64,000 bases of DNA from Apostichopus japonicus (GCF_037975245.1 NC_092568.1:36106001-36170000), one strand, 5' to 3'. Shown: positions 1 through 14,329, counted from the first letter of the stretch. Notes: generated from the sequence alone by a model not told the origin. Made by a program: numbers and translations.

Positions 1-2475
1 TAGCAGTTTCTTGAAAATATCAATAGTCTTAGCGTTTCTGATAAGGTTTGAGAGACTGTTCCACGTCACAAGAGAACGATCAGTAAACGTCACATTGTGA
101 GTTTTGGGTACAAATAAGAAATAAAGTACGAGTATATAAATAGGATTCTCCATCATTCAGTAGAAAGACGAGTACAGTCAATTAGTATTGTACTTAAGTA
201 TCTATGATAGATTCCACAATACATATTGATGAACACAAGTGCAACACTCATGTAAGAAAATGAGTACGGTTTCACTTAAAGTCTGTACCTAAGTACTATC
301 TGCGTTTAATGCATTTAAAGGTTAAACCTGGAACTTATGTTCAATTTAGGTATACTCTGAAAGAGTTTGTACTAGAAAAGAGGGTAATTTAGTAATTGAA
401 AAAAAGGTTTTTCATTGCTAAAGGTACTCAACACATAAAGTATACTTTCCATCAAATGAACAAATGGCAACACGACATTTAAGTAAATAAAAAATTATGA
501 AAGATTATTTTATCGACTAAGATGGGTAATCAACAGATTCATTAACGTAATTACTTTTGATGGCAATAACAACTTCCTCTCAGACGTTTTGTTTTTCTAA
601 AGCCAATCTACTCTTTTCCGATATTAAACTATCACTGAATGACCTATGGACTAAGTCTTGTTCATGAGCTTAAAAAAACTTACCGTATTCTGTCTCAGCC
701 TTTTGTATTAGGTCATAAGCCCGTAATATTTACCATTTAAAAATAAATTACCCAGTATTCGAAAGTGAATTTTTGAAAATAATAACTATCTACATATATT
801 CCCAGACATTACGGGGAATATGCAAAATGCATCCTTGCATCACGGGAGATAACGACTAAGTTGCAACCAATAGCAGTTGTTTGGTACGTTAATACACTGA
901 AAGGTACTGCCTATTCATCCATCCATATATTCATTCAATCGTTCGTTCGTGTTCGTTCATTCATTTATTGTAGAAACAACTTAGACCTAATGATACATAC
1001 ATAAGCTTATTTGTATTTCACTTAAGACCTTATTTCAAAGTTTGCTTTATCAAACATTTCATGTAAAGAAATTAGATATTTAATAACTGTACACGCACTT
1101 AACATCCGATATACTTTAAACCTAACGGATTTTTCATCAAATCTATCCCGAGTATTACTCAAAATTTGGATTAAGATACATTAATGTAGGTCAACTATCT
1201 GGATTTCCCCGGTTTTGGACCAATTGAATATTCATAAATAATAGTTATTATTACATCCGATTTCATCCTCAATATTTCGTAATCCAGACTATTTTTTCCC
1301 CATTAATATTGAACTCATGTAGTAGCATAGTTAAAGTTTTATAACTTTGAGAATGTCGATTCATATTTCATATCTTGAAATAAAAATGTGACAATGGCCA
1401 AGCTTAAAAGATTATATCCAAAAGAACCCCAAAACAGCTGTAAAGTTTCAATTTACTTTAATCCTCGGCCGGCGGCGGAAAAAAATCAAACTATGCTTAG
1501 TAATGATTTATTTTAGACATTATGGAAATAAGAATTGATTCTGGAAAATTTTTAAGAAACCTTGTTATTATAAATATTAACATTTGTCGATAGTTTATCA
1601 TAAAAATATAGTTAGAAAAAAATTGATTTTTCTAGAAAAAAAATACCTTCAATATTGATTTCTAAACTGATAAATGTCGCCGATTTTTCATGACGGTGTT
1701 GAAACTCAAAACTGCAAATCTGATAAATAACTTCATCAAAATAACCCTGAGAGCAGTCTTGCTATAACCGCCGAACCAGCACGATTTACTTTCTTTGACT
1801 TTGTATCTAAAGGAGAGAATATGTCATTAAACGTCATTTTTTCCCTTGCAGGCAGTTCATATACAAAACCATAAAAAAAAAAAATATATATGACAAACCT
1901 TGCTGTGTCGAATTAAGCTATACCCGAGGGAATACAACAATTAAAAACATTATTGAAGTTTCCTTTCTTCCTTACTGTCATATTCTCAACAACCCAAAAA
2001 ATCCTTCTTTTCTTCTTGCAATTTTTGACAAATATAGTTTTTTTTTTTTTATAATGGTATATTGATTGTTTCCAGACACATCGCATTCTAACCTCGTAAT
2101 CAAATCAACATCGTCAAACTGAACACTTTTGGCTCAAAACAGGTTTGAAAGAAAAGCGAAAGTAACCAGGTTAATTGAAGAAAAGATTCTACAGAATGGG
2201 CTTTAAGTGCTAAATATTGTGTGATCTAAAAAACACGAGTTGTGATATTTCGTGCGATCATACAGGAAGACAGATTGGGGCGTCATAAGCACCGACAGAC
2301 CTATATTTGAAGTGTGACATCACAATGGGGTTGTTTCGAATATGTATGTATACGTGTATATGTATATGTTGTTATGATTGTACAGAGTGCACCCCTGGTG
2401 CTTTAAATCTGACAATTTACACAGAATAACCACTCATTATAGGTAAAACCAAGCCATAAATAAGTAATGAATGTG
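1..2475. other. Non-coding, A+T-rich
   Basis: No gene or convincing exon seen. It holds a short TTCG/TTCA tract at about 927-967 and scattered A or T runs. Confidence 0.6.
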
Positions 2476-2590
2476 TAGCAAGTGGTATGACAGACATCAA
2501 TCATAACACTTGGATAATACGTCCTCAATGACAGTTATACAAAGCCAATTTATACGCATTCACACACCGGTAGAATCACTGTGGTCGAGT

Positions 2591-2595
<5 letters not shown>

Positions 2596-2637
<42 letters not shown>
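2596..2637. repeat. (TA)n microsatellite
   Basis: Uninterrupted TA. It follows GTGGTCGAGTGGTAAA, which resembles a Ser/Leu-type tRNA A box, so a SINE remnant may be present; GTTCGATACA at about 2701 would be its B box. That reading is weak. Confidence 0.9.
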
Positions 2638-2639
<2 letters not shown>

Positions 2640-2778
2640 CGTGTTGGTTAGCATCATGTTTGCTCTCTAGGGTAAGGCAAAATATGTCACCAAAAGGTAT
2701 TGTTCGATACAGGTGACAAACGCCTACAGTGGAATTACGACCTTCCTTACCGGTTTCGAACCTCTGGACATACAATCA

Positions 2779-2916
2779 GCGTCCATAGCCTAGTGGTTAG
2801 GGTGTCCGCGTACAGAGCGGAAGGCCCGGGTTCGAATCCCGGTGGAGGCTGGAAGTTTTATCACTGTTCTTGATTTTCCAACTCATTACGATTTTCGTTA
2901 ATATATATATATATAT
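2779..2916 (+). mobile_element. tRNA-derived SINE with (TA)n tail, copy 1
   Basis: Positions 2779-2850 resemble a whole 72-nt tRNA: an A-box-like TAGCCTAGTGGTTAGGG, a 5-bp anticodon stem TCCGC/GCGGA around a 7-nt loop, a B box GGTTCGAATCC with paired CCGGG/CCCGG T stem, and acceptor strands pairing at 6 of 7 positions. The anticodon position reads ACA. It continues without a break into a ~50-nt body containing 'ccaactcatta' and a (TA)n tail, which marks a SINE, not a working tRNA gene. A degraded relative lies near 41820. Confidence 0.75.
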
Positions 2917-5209
2917 TCGACACAAACCCATTTTAATGTCACATATATGGCATATAGCCTGGTGCGGCTGCTTTTGGAAATTGAGGATAAGGACATATAT
3001 ATAAATAACCTGTATCATAAAGGTCGCCGTGAAAGCACTTCAGGGTGTGGGGTACTGAGCAATGAAACAAGTAGGATCGTTCTTTCCAATGGCGCTGTCT
3101 TTCACTATATACAAATAAATGTTGGATTTTGTTTCTTTATTGCAATTTTTAGATCAGTGATGGAAAGCTATTCAGTAATTAAAATAAATGTTTATACAAA
3201 ATTTAAAAAAATGTTGTACTGCATCCGTAATACACTCTCCCTAACTTACCATTAAGATATATATTGATATGTGATCATAATTTAAGTTTTAGTATATTTT
3301 TTTTTATTGGTGTCTAATTGTTTTTGGTTTATACCCTTGGGAGATACCAATTCAGAAATATGTGAGAATAGAGTTAATGACCTTTTTTCAATCCCTAATC
3401 AGTACTCTGGTGAATCGGTAACAGTGAGATATTAACCTCTGTATTGCGGGTTCCAAGTTATGCAGAGTTCGCTGTTACCCGTCTCAATCTGAAAATTCCC
3501 TTTGCCCGACCCCACAAGAATAGGTAACAATGGAGACATTCGCGCAAATTTCAGGTGTTGAGTTCTGTAACCGAACAACGAAAGAATTATGACTTCCTTT
3601 ACATTGTCTTTTGTTATTGTTCAAGGTATGGATTTACAAAGCAGAAATATCAAAACATTATACAACTAAGAACTTTCTTCTCTTCTTATAATTTAGGGTA
3701 TAACATACATAACAAACTACAGATGTTAAATATAAAATAGTATATATAAGATATGAACATTAATGACAATTTGATTCGTTAAGATAGGGCAGAATTGGCA
3801 CATATTTTAAAGTGCTACCCATAATACCTCCCACCCCCCTCTCCCCGCTCCCCTCCCCTGTTGACACAGTTATTCATCTTTTGTGGTTCGTTTTCCAGTA
3901 TAGCTATCTATGTCTGTATACATTATGTGATAGGTTAAACATAAATGCCAAAAGTATGGAAATGCAATCACAACTCATTCCTGACGTCATTTTCCTTTTT
4001 CCGGGATGACGTCATCCTCGACATTTAAAGGTCACTAGCTGATCAGTATTGCTTTAAAATTTCAGTGTGCTAAAAATAGTATAGTCTTTTTAAGGAGCGC
4101 ATTTCTGGGGGCTCTACATCTTTAAATTATTCTTAGACATTCAGAAGTTTTCAATTTTAACCAACAAAATCTCCTTGTGAATACAATTGCATTGATTCGG
4201 GGCTTGAACGGCTGATTACAGTGTAAATGTAGGTGACCATTACCTGACTTTGTAGATTGGCTATATTTTGAGGTAATATAATAAATCGAGGTAAATAGCG
4301 AGACTTCTTAACTACAGGTATAGTTGTCGTAACGCAATGAATTAATTGACCTCCACAATAAATGCATCACTTTCCCAAGCCAGCTATTCCGTATATAGGT
4401 TGTTTTTTCACTGACATGAATTATCCCCGATTTGATAGCTGATGCCTTGGACTACTATGACACATATAACTATAACCAAACATAACCGATTACATATTGA
4501 GCTAGAAGAGGTGAAATTTTAGTATAGTACTCCCTCACCTATCTGTCAACCCTCGCTGCCAAATCTTCCTGATTCACCCAGGAATTCTCAATTGCTTTAA
4601 AACTTCTTTAATCCTACTGATTTTTTATTTTATTTTTATGTTCGACATATTTTACATCATAAGTGTACTATCGTCGAGATAAACCAAAATCCCGCTTATT
4701 TTATGCACAACAAAAGCGAGTACTTTATTTGCGTTTTTTCAAAGTGATGAATTATTTCCACTTGCCCTACAAAAGTGTTCTCACAGTGATGGTTATTATT
4801 ATGAAAGATGACATTAGCAAAAAATCATTTTCTAGTTCGCCCATATAGGATCTTTTATACGGCGAGCCAAACTAGGTTATTTCTGTATTGGTACATAGTT
4901 TGCAGTAGTAAGAATTTATTATAATAGTTTTAAAATTCTACAGACAGAAAAAAATATATAAAATAACTATTAATGGATATTAGTTAAGATCTTTTAGAAT
5001 ACAGATGGCGCAAATGTCTGACGCTGAACTTCATTTGTTTTGCTATGGCTCAAAATTTTTAGAATTTTAAGAATTATCATGTCAGAAAAAAAATGAAAAA
5101 TGAAGTTGGAAAGTCAACCATGGTTACATTGTTGCAAAGTACTGTGGCTTCTGACCGGCATCCTCCCCCTCCCCCCCCCCCTCCCTCACCCCCAACACCC
5201 AGCAAATGG
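2917..5209. other. Non-coding stretch
   Basis: Only short open frames without family resemblance. It contains a CT-rich tract at 3827-3860, the CRE pair, and a C run at 5162-5190 just left of the hAT-like element. Confidence 0.6.
3982..4014. promoter_or_regulatory. Pair of CRE palindromes (TGACGTCA)
   Basis: Perfect TGACGTCA at 3982-3989 and 4007-4014, centre to centre 25 bp. This is the consensus for CREB/ATF-family bZIP factors (established). No adjacent gene is visible, so regulatory use is inference. Confidence 0.3.
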
Positions 5210-5217
5210 TTCTATAT

Positions 5218-5628
5218 CAGGGTTGTCCAACCTACGGCCCGCGGGCCACAGTCCGGCCCGCCGCAGGGTTGCATCCGGCCCGCCAGAGATGCTTGAACGG
5301 TGCGAAATTTTAGTGAGCAGATTTATTGATAACAATTTGAAGCTATATAATCAATCATTCGAACCTTCTGGGTCCAAAAAAATGCATACAGGTCAGTTAA
5401 TTTGTGTGACACTCTCAGTGGAGTGGGGGGGGGAGGGGCGGTTGTACTTTATTCATCTCTTTTATCAGGAAGGAAAATAAATCAGTGCGCTCCGCGCGCA
5501 GTGCTTACATTTTATTGCCTTGGGCTTCGGTCAAAAAATCGAAAAATCAAGTTTAGGGTTCATGCGGCCCCCTCCTTCATCATAATCATTCCATGTGGCC
5601 CTCCTCTGCAAAAGGTTGGACGACCCTG
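5218..5628. mobile_element. hAT-like MITE, 411 bp, with perfect 8-bp target-site duplication
   Basis: The element starts CAGGGTTGTCCAACCT and ends with the inverse of CAGGGTCGTCCAACCT, so the 16-bp terminal repeats differ at one base. It is flanked on both sides by TTCTATAT (5210-5217 and 5629-5636), an exact 8-bp duplication as hAT transposases make. CAGGG-type ends are typical of the superfamily. No transposase is encoded; open frames inside are accidental. It carries CCCGC-rich segments near the left end and a G run near 5427. Confidence 0.85.
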
Positions 5629-5636
5629 TTCTATAT

Positions 5637-6878
5637 GGATCGCCAAGAACCACAAGCTGTTTAGCTTTATTGGTTTCCTCAATGTTTAGAACCCCTTTCT
5701 ATCTCAAAATTTCTTTGTCTCTCTTGACCAGTTTAAATGATTAAGGTATGTTTTATTACAAAATTACAAATTACATTTTATAATTAACAAAAGAGTACCC
5801 CACTGGTTTCTCTAACCCAATCAAGTTATCCGTACTCCTTAATGAGGGTTAAATTAATGAACTAAACTCCCCAATCAAGTCATATATATGTTTCTCATAT
5901 TTCGTTAAAAAGGTATTTGTTTAAAGTTTGAAAATGGGTTTTGCACTTTCTAACATATGTTTCGTACATACCAGAAAAGGTTCAAATCAGCTGCAGGGTT
6001 TTATGTTCAACATGTTTACCGTACCTGCATATTTGAATAGGCCCAATATAATATATATTTCTAGTTAATATAATTTCAATGAGGATATTTAATTAGCAAT
6101 TATAATGCCCACACATCCCATTACATTTATGACATTATGTATACTGTCGCAATGCTTTGCATGTGTTTGTGTTTAATTACTTGACTGAATCTCATATGAA
6201 ATGAGGTACAGTTAAGTATAGTATTTTTTAGTAACAAAACTCAACCAGACACACTGATTTGCTGATATGTCGTTAACGCTTTCTCTCCCAAATACTTGTT
6301 TAATGTTAGCAATATCCAAACGAAATACTTCTCTTCTGTTGTATCTCAACCATGCAGATCATAACGACACACACACACACATATATACATATATACTTCG
6401 TAAGATTCAGCGAACATCTATAAACATGGCAGTTCCATTAGCTTGATTGTTGCACGTTTTACAGCACTAGTACCATAATACAGTATTTTGAAGACCCGTT
6501 AACCCATACTTCGGGTCATATGTCCCTCAATTAAACAGCAGAGATTGCCCCAACACGCACACACACTGGGAATGTGTTGTATCTCCTATATCTTTGTAAT
6601 GCAATATATTGGTTACGTTAACACCGCACAGTTGGATCTAACGCCTGCTTTAGCATACGCTACGTGTGTGATGGTAGCAACGCACGCACTCAAAATGAAT
6701 GTTCCAGTCAACACCTGTCCGGTACTGCGTTCCCCTTTAATTATTGTAAGTGCTTGCTTTATTGCTTAAGAAAACAAGCGCCAAGATACCATATGCTTTC
6801 CGCCTTACAACACGCAGTGACCAATAATGCTAACTCTACGATCACAAACACACACATACAACCTATTCCGTACCTGGG

Positions 6879-6881
<3 letters not shown>
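5637..6881. other. Non-coding stretch
   Basis: Nothing recognised beyond a short (CA)n at about 6367-6382. Confidence 0.6.

Positions 6882-6957
<76 letters not shown>
6882..6957. repeat. (TA)n microsatellite
   Basis: 76 nt of uninterrupted TA; frames through it give only Tyr-Ile repeats. Confidence 0.95.
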
Positions 6958-6958
<1 letters not shown>

Positions 6959-7305
6959 TATTACTGCAGAAACAATGTAGTCGGTTATTAGGTTTTCTGG
7001 GTAGGGGAATGTTTCGTATTATCACGTCATTTGGTTATTAACGTTTAGCTTTATGGTATATCGTGCGCACACTTCAGAGGTAGATGGTTCTTGCCAAGAG
7101 CTGATTTGAACATTGACCTCCGGTACGTCATATCTATTTTTACGGATAACAATAACGGTAACATTCATCTACATCAAAAATACAGCAATACATATATAAA
7201 AGTGGCAAATAATGTTATCTCATTGTGGCAAAGCGACACCACTTATTGTACAAAAAAGGCTGACTATAACAGAATGTAATTTTTCCTGTAAGTGGAAGAT
7301 GACGA

Positions 7306-7427
7306 AGGGGGACGGGGACGGGGACGGGGATGGGGACGGGGACGGGGATGGGGACGGGGACGGGAACAGACGGGGACGGGGACGTGGCGAGGGACGGGGA
7401 CGGGAAGGGGACAGGGAGGGGAAAGGG
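7306..7427 (+). repeat. (GGGGAC)n hexamer array, G-quadruplex-prone
   Basis: Runs of four or five G separated by AC or AT continue for ~120 nt, becoming irregular after 7365. Many sets of four G4 runs with 2-nt loops can form on this strand. Confidence 0.92.
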
Positions 7428-10400
7428 GTCATTAGTCAGCCCCCACGAACACGTTACAGGGAGCGCTAAGTGAACTTTTTCAATTACTGTATCTAAGAGG
7501 ATACTATTTAATAACAAAGGGTGTAACAATGAACTCGGTAATTAGCGGATGTGCTGTGAGGCTCATGGCATTTACAAAACATGTTTAATCGTGATAATAA
7601 GCACGTCATTCTCCACAGGGGGAAAGTATGAGAAGGTCATAAATAAAACGAGTACAGTGGCGGGATATTATGTTATTGTGATAGGTATCTGGTTTAATGT
7701 AAATAAACAGAATGTGTCTCTCATTTTTTAAATTAATATATCTTTTCAAGTTTAGAGAGTTATTATATACTACATTTTAAAGAAACATTGACATTTAAAC
7801 ATATTAAAATGAGGCACCTTTCCATCTGGTTTATGTCAGACGGTTAATTAAACAACATGTTTTAAATGAATTAATAGAAAAAAGTTGCTGTCAAAAACAT
7901 GTAATTTGTGTAAGTCATATAACGCATTTGCCTTTGCGCACTATGAGAGCATTTTGGTGATCACCATGGTTACCAGAAGACAATTAAAATACAAAAGTTC
8001 GAACCTGAAATAAGTTGGAAATTCGTTGGGTTCTTAATTTTTTGACATCTAACTGTTTTACATCGTTATAGACCACCCGTCGATATGTTTAACGCTATAG
8101 GCTTCTAGACAAGCAGACTTAAAAAAATCAATTTATTTAATATTTTATATCTTTATGATTTTCCCTGATTCGGCAACTTTGATCATTAGGCGCCTCATCA
8201 AATATTGATTTCATTGAGTTAAGTAACTAATTAAGTATTATTTATTTTCAACAGTTACATGTTACCTTGCTTATATACATAATTAAATACATCAGCTAAC
8301 ATTGAACCTGGATTGTATAATTCAAATGTTACAGATTAAGATAACGGGTTGACCGTGTATGAAGAAACATAGTGCAGCATTAAAAATTAAAATTTGTTGA
8401 GTTCAATTTCCGCTAATAACCTTTGAACTACTTTAATATATAGATATAAAATATGAATATATGACACTGTTAATACATGTGACATAGGCCGACTACTTAC
8501 AGCGACACAAATTGATAACGATTTTAATCAAATTAAAACCATCCGTGCAGATGCTTTAATCCAATTTCTCTCATAAAAGCCCTTCGTTTTAAATTTACAG
8601 ACTCGAATACGGAGAGGGTATAGCATCATTCGATGCCATGCTCTACCAACCATCTTCAACAATCTTTGAAGACATTTTTTTTTCTCCAAGAGCTATCACG
8701 TTTGATTACATTTTTACGGCGTATAAAATATTGTTACAAATTTGTAAGGTTTAGTAAACTCTTGGGACCAGACCAAGCTGGTAAATATAATTTAGAGAGA
8801 GTAAAAGCTGTCCTATAAGACTGCTATAGCGAACATTCGCATGCTCCCAATACCATGGAGAGATCCAGAAAAGATGCCTATGAAAAACTTAAAATCACAT
8901 TGTCAATGAATATTTATAATAACTATTATTTGAATTAAATTTGTGGGTCTGTCTGCGCAAGGGGGAAAAAACAAAACTTAACAATATTTTTGTATTTCAA
9001 TTGACTATATATTAGTTTATTGGGCAAATGATTGGTTTTAATTGTCTTCTGCGTTTAGCTACTATCAATTGCTATAATGGGTACATGTACTCTTTGTAAG
9101 GAAAGTAAACACACAAACGGCATACATTGATAACTTTATGGATGCATAAACACGCAGTGTAATACTGTGAAGCCTTTGAAATATCTCCAGTTGCTTTGAA
9201 ATACTACATAAAACGGCGTGTACATGCACTCTTTGTAAAGATAGTAAACACACACATACGGGCAAGCATTGACAACTTTATGAATGCATAAACACGCTGT
9301 GTATACTGTGAAGCCTTTCAAATATCTCCAGTTGCTTTGAAATACCATATACGGCGTGTATGCTACCCGTATCACCTACATCATGCAAAGAGAAAAGTTC
9401 GCATAACAACTCTGATGAAAAACAGGAGTAACAAACCGACCTTGAACACAAATATACCAGTGAATTATTCAGTTGCATGAAATCCAAAAGTATTCCAATC
9501 GAGATCATATTAATATGCAGCTGTACTTTTATGTCAAGCTGCAATTCCCTTTTACTGACAGTATGCGCAGTATGGATTTACTGTTTCTAATACATCAATG
9601 TTCCAAAACTGTTCATACTGTCAGTACAAATGCTGTGAAGATATTGAGATGAAACGACATGTGAGGACATATAGTAGAGCGGTACTACCATTAGAAAATT
9701 GTCCCAATTGGCGGTCCAAACAGTGAATAAAGTACGCTGTACTATGATTGAGACAAATTGAAGTGAATTATTAACTTGGATGCAATCCAAATGTGCTAAG
9801 CCTGTTATCTTCTCTTTTTTTTTCTAATCAAGCCAACATCTAACGTGATTAATAATCAACGTTTGCAATCACATAAGCACTGAGCCAACACGAGATGATA
9901 TCATCACAGTTTCCTCATTAATGATACATGTTTGCTAAATGCGGAATGTTACTTATGGACGATACGAACTGATTGGCTGTAACATTATCAGCAGTAGACG
10001 TAACGAGGAAACGTGTGCCATTATATCCATCGTGAACAAAACCTAACGTTTTTGACGAGACAACAAAATGTAAATATAATTGAGCAACAACCATATGTCT
10101 GTAGTTGCTATAGGCCTGAAATGAAGGCCAGTTTCGTAGATAATGTAGGTCACACCATAGTGCTATAGTTCCATGTTCACACTGCACACTGACTACATGG
10201 TAATTATAACAATTTTATGTGTGTTTTTAACCAGTAGAGTATAGTATAGCACATTTATGTAATTTACCTTTAAATTGTAGCACTCTACTAAATTACTTCC
10301 CCTTCTTCCTCTCTTGTCTTCCTCTCATTATGTTTGTTTTCTTTGTCGTAAATAAGAACATTAAAAAAAATGTTTTATACTGCTAAAAATAGATCTTAAG

Positions 10401-11639
10401 GACATACTATGGAATGACGTAAAGGTATTTATCAAATCTCCCAAGACAATATGTGTTTGGAGAAGTAATGTGTATATATGTATGTATATCTATATATATA
10501 TGGGATCAAAAATTTATACTATCATTTTTGCTTTTTTGCTTTTTTTTTTGCTCTTTTTTTTATCACTTATCAACGTCACCGTAGATTAATCTATGCACGT
10601 GTACTTTACAACAAAGATCTTAATATTGCACAGTAGCTACATTACGCCTATGTTTGTTTTTGTTAGACAGTAAATACATGATTTAACACCTCCCTACATG
10701 AATAATGGAAGAGGCTAAGATTAAAATCATTACCAGCTACCAAAGAACGGAGCGAGAAAATTGATTGGGTGTTCGTTGCAACGAATGAGAGAGAGAGACT
10801 GAGATATATCAGCGAGAATGAGAGAGGCCGAATCGTTCGTTGATTACCATGGTATAGGCTATCTAGTCGCATAGACTCTGTTGCGGCTCGGCAAACTGTG
10901 GATGTCCTCATTTATTTCGTATGTAACAAATCAAGAGGGAATCAATACGAGTCGGGGAATGAATACATTCATTTTGAAAATGAGCCTGATACTATTTGTG
11001 ATTGCACTCGGGCGGCCTTTAAGATAACCGATTTCGGAAAATTTTGTGGATACTTTTTCTCTCTCTCTTTTTTTTTTTCTTTTTTTTTCCTTTTTGTTTT
11101 TTTGATACGCGGAACTTTTTAGTTTGTTTGTTTGATATATGAAACGGAAGGTGTATATTTCCAATCTGATGAAAACATCTTTATTAAAACTTTCAACATT
11201 TTTTTTTTATTAAATCGAAACTGGATGATACGGATTCTGTTTTCCTCTTCTTTGATTCTTTCTGATGACCTTTGATTGGATTAAATATTCTGGAATAAAT
11301 TCATATTTAATGACGTGAAATATTATGTAAGTTGTTTTCTTTCATTTTCTTTAAAAACAAATTAATTACCTTAAGAAAAATGTCGTATTGTCTGTTTTGT
11401 TTATCACTGGCATTGTTTTCATGTTATGTGTTGCCCATGCCAAAATGTGCCCGATCATTAATGTAAACATTATGTTTCACGTTAACGTTAGTTCCTTGGA
11501 TTAGTTGATCTATTCGTTAGTACCGTGAACACCAAGTTACCAACGCAGCAATTAACCTCTCGCATAGGTGACCTGTCACACAAGGCACACGTGCCACACG
11601 TGTCACACATGTCACAAATCTGGCCTTGCCATACTGATG
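7428..11639. other. Non-coding stretch
   Basis: Apart from the 138-bp duplication at 9081, nothing is recognised. T-rich runs lie at 10525-10561 and 11058-11102. Confidence 0.55.
9081..9357. repeat. Tandem duplication of a ~138-bp unit
   Basis: Units at 9081-9219 and 9220-9357 share GTACATG, CTCTTTGTAA, GCATAAACACGC and AATATCTCCAGTTGCTTTGA. They differ at scattered sites and by small indels. Minus-strand frames across it are repetitive and not convincing as a gene. Confidence 0.88.
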
Positions 11640-11960
11640 TGATAATAATAATAATAAGAATACTCGATTTTTATATAGCGCTTTATACCAGCAGTAGGTC
11701 TCAATGCGCTTTACAGATGGTATATTACCCCTGGTCAATGATAACCTGTCCCAGAGACAATCCCTCCAGGCGGCTGCAGTTATATACTGCGGCTAATGAC
11801 AAGTTACCTCACAGGTACCCGTTTAACCCCTGGGGTGGAGGGAGGCAATTGAGATAAAGCATCTTGCCCAAGGACACAACGTAATGAACTAGGCAGGAAT
11901 CGAACCAGCAACCTTGGATCACGAGTCCGACGCCTTAGCCAGTTGTCTACCACGCTCTCC
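11640..11960 (-). mobile_element. tRNA-derived SINE with L2-type 3' tail
   Basis: Read on the minus strand, 11960-11890 is tRNA-like (A-box-like TGGCTAAGGCGTCGG, a loop whose anticodon position reads CGT, B box GGTTCGATTCC). A ~220-nt body follows, then AAAGCGCATTGAGACC and AAAGCGCTATATAAAAAT, and a (TTA)n tail at 11655-11640. The GCGCTATATAAA tail resembles 3' ends shared by L2-clade LINEs and the SINEs they mobilise (established for V-SINE-like families; assignment here is by memory of the motif). Confidence 0.75.
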
Positions 11961-14285
11961 GTGTGATATTGCCTTTCAGTGCACAATTTACCTGTTTTTC
12001 TATCATTGCTTTCAATGTTTCTGCAATGAAGCCTCTTTTTTTTCTGCCAAGACATTAACCCTGCAGTCGTCAAAGTAACGCTTTGCTTCACCATGACGTG
12101 TCTTGTTTTAAGTCTATTCCATTCATGTAAGTGCAACACACGTTTACCAAGTAGCAGTTAAACATGTCATGACACAGGTGACCTGTCACAAATGTCACAA
12201 ACCTGGTTTTGCTATCCTGACGAGTGCGTATTTTTGCAGTCACCGTTTTTACTTTCATTATCTACATTTTTTGCTTCCTAACCACAATAAATACTGAAAT
12301 AGGCAAACAACTTGTCAGCTAGTGTATATTTGCTTTGGGACTTGGCTTTCCATTCCTAGTATCCAATTTGAATACTGAGATAATGTTAAATTGGTTACAT
12401 TAATTGCATTCATTGTTTTTTTGTTAACACCCCTTACTATTTATCGTAAAGATGTCACATACTTAGGAGCTGTGTTTGCACTCTACATTGTGAAAGGTAT
12501 TTTGGCTCTTATACTCGACATAATTTTTGGTGCATAATTAATCTTTCGTTTTCTCTGAAATTGAAAAGCAGCATTAGTTCGTTCTTGTTCTAGTGACATT
12601 TTGTTTGCCTCTCGTTTTGTTATTAAACTGTAATTTCTCTATCTAACCCAAAAAATTCCCTTGCGACTGTTAATTAAATGAATGAAGCAAGTTTAAGTTC
12701 ATCTCTGACGTACTTTCTCTTTGGCAGAAACTTTATGCATATTCATGTTTTGTATTAGACACGTTTATCAAGAACACAAGAAATAATGGTACTGCTGTAA
12801 AACGGCTTTTACGATTTGAATGAGGTCAAACAGTATTTTAAAGCCATCCAAAAGGGATTTTTTCTTTCTTATTGTGAAATGAAAACAAATAACAATAGAG
12901 GATTTGTAAGGTCAAGTTATAATTCTTAATTCTTCACGTCTACTGCCACTTGTAGAGATTTGTTTTTTAATTTTGAGAAATTTTCTTTAAAATTTACTCA
13001 AAATATGAATTTTAACAGAGAGATGTTCATTCAGGTTACAAACCCTTGAAGTGGAGATTTGAGTTTTAGAGGGAGTTATCAAAACAAAATGGCTGACCAG
13101 TAAAACAAACAATAAAGTGAAGACTATTGTTGAAAATCATCCATTTATCATGATGTTATGGTGCTTTATCTACATGTCAAACCACCAGAGACAACTGGAT
13201 TGCATATACCTGTATATTACTATAGCCTTGAATATTAAGCATAAACTGATTATACATGAATACATTCTTATATGTATTTAAAGTATGATTATCTCTTGAA
13301 ACTTCCTATCCTTTTCTGGTTATATCGTATGAACATAGGTATGATACCTGGTTACATAATGTGTAGGGTTATGTGGCTCCTGCCTGACATTTATAGTTAT
13401 GAAAAGCTTAAAAGTATTTATCAACATCTAATTAGGGCTGGAGAGGTATCTCGGTATATCAAAGTCAAATTCTAATGTTCTAATATAACTGGTTCGAATT
13501 TCATTCTACCTCGGACCCTCCTAAAGTCGTTACTCGAAAGGGGTCCATGTTATGCAAGTATAATGATGAAAATACCCTCTGTTTGAGGACGCTCCAAAAC
13601 TAGACTTATGAATAAATATTATATATACGATTTTGAACTTACTTTTGCCTCTAAAAATGTATCCTTTCGATTAAGGTAAAACATATGTGTCACTACATGC
13701 CATTATATAATCACCATGATTAGCGTACTGGAAGTAAACATTTGATTGTCTTTATTAATTATTAATATTCAGTCAATATTTATCATCTTTATAAACGCTG
13801 GGATTGAATTTGACGTCTGACATAATATAGTAGTTTTGGTTTTGCGCGGGGAAGGGGGGGGCGGGGTGCTTTCGCATCTAGTGATAATTTTGGTAAAATA
13901 TTATGTCTACCACTGCAAAGAAATGAAAATACTCCCATCGACGATCGGGGAGTTAGATTACTAACAAAATCATCTCGCGCTTTACCGTTTACATATTAAA
14001 GCAAACATTGAAAGTAGGAATATGGGAGCCCCCTGGTGGACTTGAAAGGGTTTTGATTTTTAGTTTTTCGTTGCGAGCGTTACAATAGTTGTTATACCTT
14101 GCTTTGCTATCTTCAAGAAATGATTGCATATCGGACAGTGTACTGTAACATTAAGTGTGCTTTATCATATGATTCCATTGTGATTTTAATTTATCTGACT
14201 GTGTATTGTAAAGACTGCTTTATCATATGATTCCATTGTGATGTTAATTTGGATGATGAATGAAGTGAGTGACAAATAAATGAGG

Positions 14286-14329
<44 letters not shown>

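Noticed and set aside
2779-2850. Functional tRNA gene (anticodon ACA)
   Set aside because: Fused to a SINE body and TA tail, acceptor mismatch, unusual anticodon.
5100-5480. 126-codon frame across the left end of the hAT-like element
   Set aside because: It runs from unique DNA into the MITE, has no homologous domain, and overlaps other frames.
7215-7529. Pro-Val repeat protein on the minus strand
   Set aside because: Translation of the GGGGAC hexamer array only.
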